DNA from: Rathayibacter sp. VKM Ac-2754
GTDB lineage: Bacteria; Actinomycetota; Actinomycetes; Actinomycetales; Microbacteriaceae
Reading direction: 5' to 3'
DNA: 64,000 nt
Assembly: GCF_009807095.1 (NCBI RefSeq)
Contig: NZ_WUCC01000006.1
Coordinates: 1-64,000 of the forward strand
A model generated the notes under the pieces. The model ran no database searches. It saw only the letters and a list, made by a program, of their open reading frames with translations, and was not told the DNA's origin. Positions 19,420-27,194 of the stretch are shown one piece after another. How positions within the stretch are numbered: position 1 is the first letter of the stretch; every line of letters begins with the position of its first letter. The position numbers and the translations under genes were made by a program.

Positions 19420-20094
19420 GTGAACATCCTTGTCGTCGAAGACGATCCAGCCATGGGTGAGGCCCTCGTGGGCGGCCTCGAAGACGCCGGTTACGAGGCG
19501 GTGCTGACGACGAACGGCGTCGACGCCCTCGTGGCGTTCAACAACGCCGAGTTCTCGGCGGCGATCGTCGATGTGATGCTGCCGGCGATGTCGGGGTTCG
19601 AGATCTGCAGGCGCATCCGCGAGCTCGGCCGGTCGACTCCGATCATGCTGCTCACGGCGCGCGATGCGATCGAGGACCGCGTCTTCGGGCTGGACGCCGG
19701 TGCGGACGACTACCTCACGAAGCCGTTCGCCTTCACCGAGCTGAACGCGCGGCTCCGCGCCCTGCTGCGACGCAGCCCGTCGCTGATGTCGACCTCGATC
19801 GAGGTCGGTCGCATCACGGTCGACGGGTCGAGCATCCGCCGCACGGCCGACGGCAGCCGCATCCACGTCAGCCCCAAGGAGCTCGAGCTGCTGAAGCTCC
19901 TGATCACTCCGGTCGGCTCGGTCGTGACCCGGCAGCGGATCCTCTCGGAGATCTGGGGCGGCGGCGAGATCGTCGACAACAACATCGTCGACCAGTACGT
20001 CAGCTACCTCCGTAAGAAGCTCCCGACCGAGGACACCGGCGTCAGCATCGTCACGGTGCGCGGCAAGGGATACTTCCTCCGCCCCGTCGAGTAG
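19420..20094 (+). CDS. OmpR/PhoB-family response regulator
   Basis: 224 residues: a receiver domain with acidic pocket EDD (7-9), phospho-acceptor D51 in IVDVMLP and conserved K101 in YLTKPFAF, then a C-terminal winged helix (about 125-222) ending VRGKGYFLRPVE. It would bind DNA when phosphorylated by the histidine kinase that begins 4 bp downstream. GTG start at 19420. The regulon cannot be read from sequence. Confidence 0.93.
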   Translation: MNILVVEDDPAMGEALVGGLEDAGYEAVLTTNGVDALVAFNNAEFSAAIVDVMLPAMSGFEICRRIRELGRSTPIMLLTARDAIEDRVFGLDAGADDYLTKPFAFTELNARLRALLRRSPSLMSTSIEVGRITVDGSSIRRTADGSRIHVSPKELELLKLLITPVGSVVTRQRILSEIWGGGEIVDNNIVDQYVSYLRKKLPTEDTGVSIVTVRGKGYFLRPVE

Positions 20095-20098
20095 GGCT

Positions 20099-21514
20099 GT
20101 GACGACACCGGAGCCTGAGCGCCGCCGCTCGACTGCACTCTCGATCCGGGCGCGCATCACCGTCGGCAGCGTCGCGGTCGCGACCGTGCTCTTCGCGCTG
20201 GCCGCGATGCTCTTCTACCAGGTGGTCTCGGGGATCGTCGAGCGGAGCGAGCGCACCATCCTCGTGTCGATCGAGGACGAGATCCGCCGCGACATCTCGG
20301 CCGGCAACGTGCCGCGCGCCGAGGGCTCGACGACCGGTCAGCTCTACCTCGCCCTCAGCCCCGAGGGAGACGGCACCGCGACGACGATGCCGGCCCGCCT
20401 CTCGAGCGCGGTGCTCGGCGACCTCCAGGCGACCGCCGCCGACTCGACTCCGCGCTACACCGAGATCACGACGGGCTCGACCCGGTACCTGGTGCGAATC
20501 ACCGCGGTGGAGGCCGACGACGGCACCTGGTCGGTCGCGACCGCGCGCGACCAGGCCGCCTCGCAGCTGGTGCTCGACGACTTCGCGCACGTCCTGGTCT
20601 ACGCCGCGATCTTCCTCGTCGTCACCTTCGGTCTCGCGTCGTGGATCCTCACGGGGGCGGCCCTCGCGCCGGTCAGGCGGATGCGCGCCCGAGCCGACCA
20701 GATCGCCGCCGAACCCGGCCACGGCGACCAGCTGCCGGTGGTCGGCACCCACGACGAGATCGACGAGCTGGCCGAGACCCTCAACGCCTTCCTGACCAAG
20801 CAGACCGCTTCTCTCGCCCGCGAGAAGCAGATGGTGTCGGATGCGAGCCACGAGCTGCGGACTCCGCTCGCCGCCCTGTCGGCGCAGCTCGAGATCGCCC
20901 ACCACCGCGTCGAGGATCCGGTGGCGGTCGACCGCGTCATCCTCGACGCGCGCAAGAGCGTCGACCGGCTGGTGCGGCTGGCGTCCGCGCTCCTCGACAT
21001 CTCGCGGATCGAGAGCCGCTCGATCCGGCCGACGGCTCCGTTCGACGAGCTGGTCGACGAGCTCGTGGGCGCGGTGGACCGCACGCGGCTCCTCGCGAGC
21101 GAGTCGGGCGTCGAGATCGACTACGACATCGACGAGCGCGAACCGCTGCGGCTCTACGGCGTCGCGGCCCAGGACTTCGGGCGGGTCATAGACAACCTCG
21201 TCCGCAACGCGATCCAGGCGATCGACGGAGGCGGGATGATCGTCGCGGCGCTCAGCCAGCAGGACGGACGCCTGCTGCTCACGGTGTCGGACGACGGGCC
21301 GGGCATGCCCGACGCGTTCATCCCGGTGGCCTTCGACCGGTTCTCGCGGCCCGACGACTCGCGGACGCTCGCGTCGGGCGGGAGCGGGCTCGGGCTGGCG
21401 CTGGTGCACACGACGGTGCTGTCGGCCGGCGGGACGGTGACGCTCTCGAATCGGGAGCCGCGCGGGCTCGCGGTGGAGATCGTGCTGCCGCCGGTGGGGT
21501 CGGCGGGGCGGTGA
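20099..21514 (+). CDS. Sensor histidine kinase, partner of the adjacent regulator
   Basis: A 471-residue membrane kinase. The first transmembrane segment is about residues 15-40, an extracytoplasmic sensor region of about 120 residues follows, and the second segment is at about 163-185, then HAMP. The H box is SDASHELRTPLAALSAQLEI with the phospho-His near residue 250. The N box is RVIDNLVRNAIQA, and the ATP lid glycines are DDGPGMPD and GGSGLGLALV. Starts at GTG 20099. The 3' end is followed by a family A repeat array. The signal is unknown. Confidence 0.92.
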   Translation: MTTPEPERRRSTALSIRARITVGSVAVATVLFALAAMLFYQVVSGIVERSERTILVSIEDEIRRDISAGNVPRAEGSTTGQLYLALSPEGDGTATTMPARLSSAVLGDLQATAADSTPRYTEITTGSTRYLVRITAVEADDGTWSVATARDQAASQLVLDDFAHVLVYAAIFLVVTFGLASWILTGAALAPVRRMRARADQIAAEPGHGDQLPVVGTHDEIDELAETLNAFLTKQTASLAREKQMVSDASHELRTPLAALSAQLEIAHHRVEDPVAVDRVILDARKSVDRLVRLASALLDISRIESRSIRPTAPFDELVDELVGAVDRTRLLASESGVEIDYDIDEREPLRLYGVAAQDFGRVIDNLVRNAIQAIDGGGMIVAALSQQDGRLLLTVSDDGPGMPDAFIPVAFDRFSRPDDSRTLASGGSGLGLALVHTTVLSAGGTVTLSNREPRGLAVEIVLPPVGSAGR

Positions 21515-21552
21515 CGGGGGTGGGGGCGTTCCCACGGAGGAGCACGCCCCGC

Positions 21553-21827
21553 TTGTTGATCGAGTAGCCCGCACAGCGGGCGTATCGAGATCCACGTCCG
21601 CCAGAAGGTCGGGACAGATGCCGCATCTGCTGAAGCTGGTGGGTCTCGATACGCCCCTGCGGGGCTACTCGACCAGCATGGGCGCGGGTGGGTCTCGATA
21701 CGCCCCTGCGGGGCTACTCGACCAGCATGGGCGCGGGTGGGTCTCGATACGCCCCTGCGGGGCTACTCGACCAGCATGCGCGCGGGCGGGTCTCGATACG
21801 CCCCTGCGGGGCTACTCGACCAGCATG
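21553..21827. repeat. Family A palindromic repeat array, 49-nt period
   Basis: One inverted core (21558-21595, GATCGAGTAGCCC...GATCCAC) is followed by four direct cores whose GGGTCTCG landmarks start at 21641, 21690, 21739 and 21788, an exact 49-nt period. The direct units share CTGCGGGG loops and CGACCAGCATG tails. The array fills the 390-bp gap between the histidine kinase and the convergent stress-protein gene; nothing else is seen there. The units are near-identical with no unique spacers, so this is tandem duplication. Confidence 0.92.
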
Positions 21828-21904
21828 CTCTGCGCCGATGCGGCCTTCAGCCTCGACTCCTCGAGCAGCAGAGACTCAGCGCCGGTGGCGGGCGGTGACG
21901 TCGA

Positions 21905-22477
21905 CTAGCGGGGGTCGTCCTCGGGGCGGACGGGCTGGGGGTCGCCGGTCACGGGCGGGGGCGCCCAGACGGCCTGCGTGGTCTCGGTGGTGGCGCTCTG
22001 GCCGTCGAGGAGGTTGCGGGCCCGGTTGACGACCTCGGGGTCGACGAGCACGGAGTAGCTGGACGCGATGACCTGCATGGTCGAGGTGAAGTCGCGGCGA
22101 CGGCGGTTCACGGCGTAGGAGGCGAGGCCGAACAGCATCCCGAAGCCGGCACCGAGGAGGACCGCGGCGATCAGGAACGAGAAGTCGGTGGTCGGCGAGA
22201 AGATGATGAGCAGCAGGCCGAGGAACACACCGAGCCAGGCGCCGGAGGCGGCTCCCGCGAGGGCGACGCGGCCCCAGGTGAGCTTGCCGGTCACGCGCTC
22301 GACGCTCTTGAGCTCGTTGCCGATGATCGCGAGCTGACGCACGGGGAAGTCGGCGCGGGCGAGCACGTCGACCGCGGCCTGCGCCTCCTGGTAGGTGTCG
22401 AAGGTGGCGAGGATCTCGCCGCGAGGGATGGTCGGGAAGGCCGGCCCGCGGCCGTTGAACGGCATCTGCTGAGTCAC
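21905..22477 (-). CDS. General stress protein 17M-like (YflT-like) membrane protein
   Basis: 190 residues. The N-terminal domain (about 12-70, GEILATFDTYQEAQAAVDVLARADFP) matches the YflT/general stress protein family; ERVTGKLTWGRVALAGAASGAW leads into a glycine-rich two-segment membrane hairpin (about 75-125), with a Pro/Thr-rich cytoplasmic tail. I chose GTG 22477 (MTQQMPFNG) because GGGAG lies about 9 nt upstream; the ATG four codons later lacks a ribosome site. Divergent from the MgtE-like gene. Role in stress is by family only. Confidence 0.8.
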   Translation of the reverse strand: MTQQMPFNGRGPAFPTIPRGEILATFDTYQEAQAAVDVLARADFPVRQLAIIGNELKSVERVTGKLTWGRVALAGAASGAWLGVFLGLLLIIFSPTTDFSFLIAAVLLGAGFGMLFGLASYAVNRRRRDFTSTMQVIASSYSVLVDPEVVNRARNLLDGQSATTETTQAVWAPPPVTGDPQPVRPEDDPR

Positions 22478-22579
22478 CCGTTCAGGCTCCCACAGCACTC
22501 TTGGAGCCTTCTGAACAGTGCTCGAGAGCATCCCGAAGGTGAGCCGAGAGCCCTCGGCTCCCGCTCGGTCGCGCGGCAC

Positions 22580-22585
22580 TAGGTT
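22580..22585 (+). promoter_or_regulatory. -10 element of leaderless MgtE-like promoter
   Basis: TAGGTT followed by 7 nt and GTG 22593, with no ribosome-binding site between. Supports GTG 22593 as the true start rather than the longer open frame. Confidence 0.5.
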
Positions 22586-22592
22586 TGTAGCC

Positions 22593-23939
22593 GTGAGTTC
22601 TGCCAGAGTCTTCGTCGCGCGCTTGGCCGGATGCACGGTCTTCGACCCCGCCGGCGATCGCGTCGGCAAGGTCCGCGACGTGCTGCTGGTCTATCGGCAG
22701 AACGACCCTCCGCGCGTCGTGGGGCTGGTCGTCGAGATCCCCGGCCGACGCCGCGTCTTCGTCTCGATCGGCCGCGTGACCAGCATCGGCAGCGGGCAGA
22801 TCATCACCACGGGACTCATCAACGTCCGCCGCTTCGAGCAGCGCGGCGGCGAGGTGCGCGTGATCGCCGAGCTCCTCGGCCGGCGCATGAGCTTCGTCGA
22901 CGGCTCGGGCGACGCGATCGTCGAGGACGTCGCGATCGAGGAGGTCGGCCCCGGCGAGTGGCAGCTCGCGCAGCTCTTCGTCCGCCGCCCCAAGACGAGC
23001 CCATCGCCCTTCGCCAAGGGCGCCACCACCTTCGCCGGCTGGCACGAGGTCCGCGAGAGCATCTCGCGCGAGGCCCAGTCGGCCGAGCAGTACGTCGCCA
23101 GCCTCTCGGAGCTCAAGCCCGCCGATCTCGCGAGCACGCTGCTCGATCTGCCGAAGCAGCGGATGCTCGAGGTCGCCGGCCAGCTGTCCGACGACCGGCT
23201 CGCCGACGCGCTCGAGGAGATGCCCGAGAGCGAGCAGGTCGAGATCCTCGGCCAGCTCGACGACGACCGCGCAGCCGACGTCCTCGACCAGATGCAGCCC
23301 GACGACGCCGCCGACCTGATCGCCCAGCTGACGGAGGAGCGCGGCGAGGCCCTGCTCGAGCTGATGGAGCCCGAGGAGGCGGACGACGTCCGCATGCTCC
23401 TCACCTACGCCCCCGAGTCGGCGGGTGGTCTCATGACGACCGAGCCGATCATCGTCTCGTCCGAGGCCACCGTCGCCGAGGGTCTCGCCCTCATCCGCCG
23501 TCACGAGCTGGCGCCCGCACTCGGCGCCGCGGTCTGCGTCACGCTCCCTCCGTACGAGCCGCCGACCGGGCGCTTCCTCGGCATGGTGCACTTCCAGCGG
23601 ATGCTGCGCTACCCGCCGCACGAGCGCCTCGGCACGCTGCTCGACCAGAGCTTCGATCCGATCACCCCCGACACCTCGGCCGCCGAGGTCGCCCGGATCC
23701 TGGCGAGCTACAACCTCGTCTCGGTCCCCGTGGTCGACGAGTCGCACCGGCTCGTCGGAGTGGTCACCATCGACGACGTCCTCGACTACCTGCTTCCGGA
23801 CGACTGGCGCAGCCACGGCGACGACGACGAACCGCGGAAACCCGTGACGACGGCGACCCAGGGCATCCCTGTGGCGCCGCAGCAAGCGGTCAGAGCACGA
23901 CGACGAGGATGGAGGGGCGCCCGTGGCACGGGAGACTAA
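22593..23939 (+). CDS. MgtE N-terminal/CBS domain protein lacking the transport domain
   Basis: A 448-residue cytoplasmic protein. Residues about 1-90 look like a PRC-barrel. The MgtE_N helical superhelix covers about 165-265 (repeated DDDRAADVLDQMQPDDAADL-type helices). A CBS pair follows (about 275-405, APESAGGLMTTEPIIV and SVPVVDESHRLVGVVTIDDVLD). The five-helix MgtE membrane domain is absent and the protein ends with a basic tail, so it is not a channel by itself. It may sense Mg2+ or nucleotides for a partner. It overlaps the DUF1003 gene by 17 nt; this gene order is conserved in Actinobacteria. Confidence 0.85.
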   Translation: MSSARVFVARLAGCTVFDPAGDRVGKVRDVLLVYRQNDPPRVVGLVVEIPGRRRVFVSIGRVTSIGSGQIITTGLINVRRFEQRGGEVRVIAELLGRRMSFVDGSGDAIVEDVAIEEVGPGEWQLAQLFVRRPKTSPSPFAKGATTFAGWHEVRESISREAQSAEQYVASLSELKPADLASTLLDLPKQRMLEVAGQLSDDRLADALEEMPESEQVEILGQLDDDRAADVLDQMQPDDAADLIAQLTEERGEALLELMEPEEADDVRMLLTYAPESAGGLMTTEPIIVSSEATVAEGLALIRRHELAPALGAAVCVTLPPYEPPTGRFLGMVHFQRMLRYPPHERLGTLLDQSFDPITPDTSAAEVARILASYNLVSVPVVDESHRLVGVVTIDDVLDYLLPDDWRSHGDDDEPRKPVTTATQGIPVAPQQAVRARRRGWRGARGTGD

Positions 23940-24453
23940 GCAGGACCGGCGGCTCGACGCCCCGAAGGGACTCCGCAGCCGGGTCCTCCCGATGCGCAAC
24001 CGGCAGCGGAGCGACCGCTTCGGCCGCCTGACCGAGTCGTTCGCCCGCGGCATGGGAACCCCGTGGTTCCTGTTCGGCATGACGGTCTTCTGCGTCTTCT
24101 GGCTGATCTTCAACACCTACGGGCCCGAGGACGCGCGCTTCGACTCGCAGGCCCTCGGCTTCACGGTCCTCACCCTGATCCTGTCGCTGCAGGCCTCCTA
24201 CGCCGCCCCGCTCCTCCTGCTCGCGCAGAACCGCCAGGACGACCGCGACCGCGTGCAGATCGAGCAGGACCGCCAGCGCGCCGAGCGCAACCTCGCCGAC
24301 ACCGAGTACCTCGCCCGCGAGGTCGTCGCGCTCCGTCTCGCGATCCGCGACATGGCCAGCAAGGACTTCATCCGCTCCGAGCTGCGCACCCTGGTCGAGG
24401 AGCTCGAGAAGGACCGTGCGGAGTCGGGCGCGCCCGAGCGCGGCGATGCCTGA
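23923..24453 (+). CDS. DUF1003 membrane protein
   Basis: 176 residues with two transmembrane segments (about 47-66 and 80-100), the family motif TPWFLFGMTVFCVFWLIFN and a long charged C-terminal helix probably forming a coiled coil (about 105-170). Starts at GTG 23923 inside the 3' end of the MgtE-like gene, and its stop overlaps the Mrp start by 8 nt, so the three are co-translated. The molecular function of DUF1003 is not known; the coupling to an MgtE-like sensor suggests a membrane partner for it. Confidence 0.85.
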   Translation: MARETKQDRRLDAPKGLRSRVLPMRNRQRSDRFGRLTESFARGMGTPWFLFGMTVFCVFWLIFNTYGPEDARFDSQALGFTVLTLILSLQASYAAPLLLLAQNRQDDRDRVQIEQDRQRAERNLADTEYLAREVVALRLAIRDMASKDFIRSELRTLVEELEKDRAESGAPERGDA

Positions 24454-25606
24454 CGCCACGGCGGTCGATCCGGCCGGGCTCGAGCGCGCCGTGCGCGAGT
24501 CCCTCGCCCGCGTCGTCGACCCCGAGATCCGCAAGCCGATCACCGAGCTCGACATGGTCGAGTCGGTCGTGGCCGCCGGCGACGGAGCGGTCGACGTCGA
24601 GATCCGGCTGACCATCGTCGGCTGCCCTGCCGCTTCGGCGATCGAGCGCGACGTCCGCGAGGCGGTCGAGCGCACTCCCGGAGTGACCAGCACCCGCCTC
24701 GAGGTCGGGGTGATGACGCCGGCGCAGCGCACCGCCCTCACCGAGCGCCTCCGCGGTGCACGGCGGACCATGCAGTTCGGCCCCGACTCCCTCACGCGGG
24801 TCATCGCGGTCACCAGCGGCAAGGGAGGCGTCGGCAAGTCGACCGTCACCGCCAACCTCGCGGTCGCCCTCGCCCAGCAGGGGCTCTCGGTCGGCCTGGT
24901 CGACGCGGATGTGCACGGCTTCTCGATCCCGGGGCTGCTGGGGCTCATGCACGACGGCCGCGTCGCCGGCCCCACACGGGTGGGCGAGCTGATGCTGCCT
25001 CCCGTCGCCCACGGGGTGAAGGTGATCTCGATCGGGATGTTCCTCGAGGGCGACACCCGGGGCGCCGCCGTCTCGTGGCGCGGACCGATGCTGCACCGCA
25101 CGATCTCGCAGTTCCTGACCGACGTCTACTTCGGCGACCTCGACGTGCTGCTGCTCGACCTGCCGCCGGGGACCGGTGACGTGGCGATCTCGATCGGCCA
25201 GCTGCTCCCCCACGCCGAGGTGCTGATCGTGACGACTCCGCAGCCCGCGGCGGCCGACGTCGCGGAGCGGAGCGGTGCGCTCGCGCGCCAGTCGGGACAG
25301 CGGATCATCGGCGTCGTCGAGAACATGGCGGGGCTCCCCCAGGCCGACGGCACCGTGCTCGAGCTCTTCGGCAGCGGAGGCGGTGCCGAGGTCGCCCGTC
25401 GGCTCACCGCGAGCGGTGACCGGGTGCCGGTGCTCGCGTCGCTGCCGATCAGCGTGGCGCTTCGCGCGGGCGGCGACGAAGGCGTGCCGGTCGTCGTCGG
25501 CGATGCCGCCGATCCCGCGGCACGAGCGATCACGGATCTGGCGCAGAAGCTCGGGGCGAGGCCGCGCGGACTGACGGGCCGTCGCCTCCCGATGTCGGTC
25601 AACTGA
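24446..25606 (+). CDS. mrp: Mrp/ApbC-type P-loop ATPase, iron-sulfur carrier
   Basis: 386 residues: an N-terminal MIP18/DUF59 domain (about 10-95) and a ParA-like ATPase with deviant Walker A SGKGGVGKST (about 123-132), Walker B LLLDLPPGTGD and DADVHGFSIPGLLG. Family members bind and pass on Fe-S clusters. The usual C-terminal CxxC pair is not evident, as in several actinobacterial Mrp proteins. The ATG at 24446 (MPDATAV) overlaps the DUF1003 stop. The partner apoprotein is unknown. Confidence 0.88.
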   Translation: MPDATAVDPAGLERAVRESLARVVDPEIRKPITELDMVESVVAAGDGAVDVEIRLTIVGCPAASAIERDVREAVERTPGVTSTRLEVGVMTPAQRTALTERLRGARRTMQFGPDSLTRVIAVTSGKGGVGKSTVTANLAVALAQQGLSVGLVDADVHGFSIPGLLGLMHDGRVAGPTRVGELMLPPVAHGVKVISIGMFLEGDTRGAAVSWRGPMLHRTISQFLTDVYFGDLDVLLLDLPPGTGDVAISIGQLLPHAEVLIVTTPQPAAADVAERSGALARQSGQRIIGVVENMAGLPQADGTVLELFGSGGGAEVARRLTASGDRVPVLASLPISVALRAGGDEGVPVVVGDAADPAARAITDLAQKLGARPRGLTGRRLPMSVN

Positions 25607-25700
25607 CCGGAGCCGCGTCGAGCACCCACGAGGAAGACGACGCCACGAGAGCGGCCGGCACGGGCACGGCAGCGGTACCGACCTCAGCCGGCGGAGGAGC

Positions 25701-26114
25701 TCAGGTGGCTTCGGAGTCGACGGGCGGCGGGGCCACCGTCGCGAGCTCGCCGGCACCGGCGGAGCGCTTCATGGTCGTGTAGTAGCTGTCCTGCGAGGCG
25801 GCAGTAGTGGTGACGGGCGCGGCGACGGCGGTCGGCGGCTTCACCGTGGGAGCAGGCGTGTCGTCTTCCAGCAGGGCGTCGCGGATGATGCGGCGCGGGT
25901 CGTACTGGCGCGGGTCGAGCTTCTTCCAGTCGACCTCGTTGAACTCCTCGCCCATCTCGTCCTTGACCCGCTCGCGCGCCTGAGTGGCGTATCCGCGGAC
26001 CTTGCGCACGAGCTGGCCGAGCTGAGCGGCGTAGTGCGGCAGACGATCGGGGCCCAGCACGAAGACCGCGATGATCCCGATGATCAGGAGCTTGTCGAAC
26101 GTCAAACCGAACAC
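25701..26114 (-). CDS. tatB: Sec-independent translocase subunit TatB
   Basis: 137 residues: an N-terminal membrane helix with the TatA/B signature (MFGLTFDKLLIIGIIAVFVLGPDRLP), an amphipathic helix (about 23-55) and a hydrophilic Pro/Thr/Ala-rich tail. It starts at GTG 26114, 6 nt after TACTCT on the minus strand, and appears leaderless. It stands alone near mrp as in mycobacteria, away from tatA and tatC. EfeB in this window carries a twin-arginine signal and is a likely client. Confidence 0.88.
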   Translation of the reverse strand: MFGLTFDKLLIIGIIAVFVLGPDRLPHYAAQLGQLVRKVRGYATQARERVKDEMGEEFNEVDWKKLDPRQYDPRRIIRDALLEDDTPAPTVKPPTAVAAPVTTTAASQDSYYTTMKRSAGAGELATVAPPPVDSEAT

Positions 26115-26120
26115 GAGACA

Positions 26121-26126
26121 AGAGTA
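26121..26126 (-). promoter_or_regulatory. -10 element of leaderless tatB promoter
   Basis: TACTCT on the minus strand followed by 6 nt and the GTG start at 26114. On the other strand TAGCCT at 26166-26171 could serve the divergent methyltransferase. Confidence 0.5.
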
Positions 26127-26223
26127 ACCCGCCGCGCCTGCGTCACCGACCTCGCGCGCCACCGTAGCCTGACCGTGCAGCAGGCGCGATCCGCCCGCCG
26201 CATCGACGAAAGGGAGTCCCTCC

Positions 26224-26856
26224 GTGTCCGACAAGGATGCCAACTGGAAGTACGCCGAGGACGCCATCGTCGAACCGGAGGCGATCGCCTCCGCCCGCCG
26301 GCTCTCGATCGAGCTGGGCATCGACGCCGTCGCGCCGTCGATCGGCGCACAGTCGGCCCTGGTCGCGGCCGCCGCGCGGGCCACGTCGATCATCGAGATC
26401 GGCACGGGCACCGGCGTGAGCGGCCTCTGGCTCCTCGACGGCGCCCCCGAGGCGATGCTCACCTCCATCGACTCGGAGGCGGTGCACCAGCAGCACGCGC
26501 GCGCCCAGTTCCACGAGGCCGGCGTCTCGCCCAACCGCCTCCGGCTCATCCCGGGCCGCGCGCTCGAGGTGCTCCCCCGGATGAACGAGAACTCGTACGA
26601 CATCGTCTTCGTCGACGGCGACCCGCTGCAGGTCATCGAGAACGTCGAGCACGCCCTGCGGCTGGTGCGTCCGGGTGGGACCGTCCTGGTGCCGCACGCC
26701 CTCTGGCGCGGCCGCGTCTCGAACCCGGCCCAGCGCGACGAGATCGCGTCGGCCTTCCGCACGCTCGTCGCCGAGGTCTGCGCCTCGCCCGCCGTCGTCA
26801 GCGTGCTCTCCCCCATCGGCGACGGACTGCTGCAGGCCAACAAGCGCCGCGCCTGA
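26224..26856 (+). CDS. O-methyltransferase (SAM-dependent, class I)
   Basis: 210 residues with SAM motif I IIEIGTGTGVSGLWLL (about 57-72), an acidic motif (SIDSEAVHQQHA) and YDIVFVDGDP, as in the catechol-O-methyltransferase-like family 3. The GTG at 26224 follows a good site (AAAGGGAG). The position between tatB and DUF3117 matches the conserved mycobacterial neighbourhood. The acceptor is unknown. Confidence 0.85.
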   Translation: MSDKDANWKYAEDAIVEPEAIASARRLSIELGIDAVAPSIGAQSALVAAAARATSIIEIGTGTGVSGLWLLDGAPEAMLTSIDSEAVHQQHARAQFHEAGVSPNRLRLIPGRALEVLPRMNENSYDIVFVDGDPLQVIENVEHALRLVRPGGTVLVPHALWRGRVSNPAQRDEIASAFRTLVAEVCASPAVVSVLSPIGDGLLQANKRRA

Positions 26857-26883
26857 GCCGCTCGAACTGTCCCGTCAACGAGG

Positions 26884-26916
26884 GAACGCCCGCCGCACGG
26901 GGTGCGACGGGCGTTC
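26884..26916. terminator. Bidirectional terminator hairpin
   Basis: GAACGCCCG (26884-26892) pairs with CGGGCGTTC (26908-26916), with an inner GCAC/GTGC helix. It lies between the convergent methyltransferase and DUF3117 genes and can serve both. Confidence 0.75.
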
Positions 26917-26929
26917 TCGATGGAGCAGG

Positions 26930-27103
26930 TCAGGCGGGAGCCACCACCGACGCGAGAGCGTCGTGGAGTTCTTTCGCCTCTGCATCGTTGACTGAGACGA
27001 CGAGGCGTCCGCCTCCTTCGAGCGGAACGCGCACGACGATGAGTCGCCCCTCCTTAACAGCCTCCATCGGTCCGTCTCCGGTCCTCGGCTTCATGGCCGC
27101 CAT
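26930..27103 (-). CDS. DUF3117 small protein
   Basis: A 57-residue protein, MAAMKPRTGDGPMEAVKEGR... ending HDALASVVAPA, matching the DUF3117 family found almost universally in Actinobacteria. The ATG at 27103 has AAAGGGG upstream as ribosome site. It is short, acidic-basic balanced and probably two beta hairpins plus a helix. Function unknown. Its promoter region holds a conspicuous inverted repeat. Confidence 0.9.
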   Translation of the reverse strand: MAAMKPRTGDGPMEAVKEGRLIVVRVPLEGGGRLVVSVNDAEAKELHDALASVVAPA

Positions 27104-27113
27104 AGAGTTCCCC

Positions 27114-27161
27114 TTTCGTGACGTATCCCTCTATTATCGTGCATCCGCGTCCCTCACGAAA
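27114..27161 (-). promoter_or_regulatory. DUF3117 promoter flanked by an 8-bp inverted repeat
   Basis: TTTCGTGA (27114-27121) and TCACGAAA (27154-27161) are perfect inverted copies 40 bp apart centre to centre, about four helical turns. Between them on the minus strand is GATAAT (27133-27138), a good -10 element, with TTCGTG as a weak -35 about 17 nt upstream. The layout suggests a dimeric regulator, which is inference. Confidence 0.5.
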
Positions 27162-27194
27162 TCCGCCCCTGGGAGGGCGCTCAGGGGTTGCCGA

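Noticed and set aside
21640-21827. CRISPR-like regular repeats
   Set aside because: The 49-nt units are identical along their whole length with no unique spacers, and no cas genes are present.
25607-25700. Terminator between convergent mrp and tatB
   Set aside because: Only a short GCCGGC palindrome is present; no convincing stem-loop.
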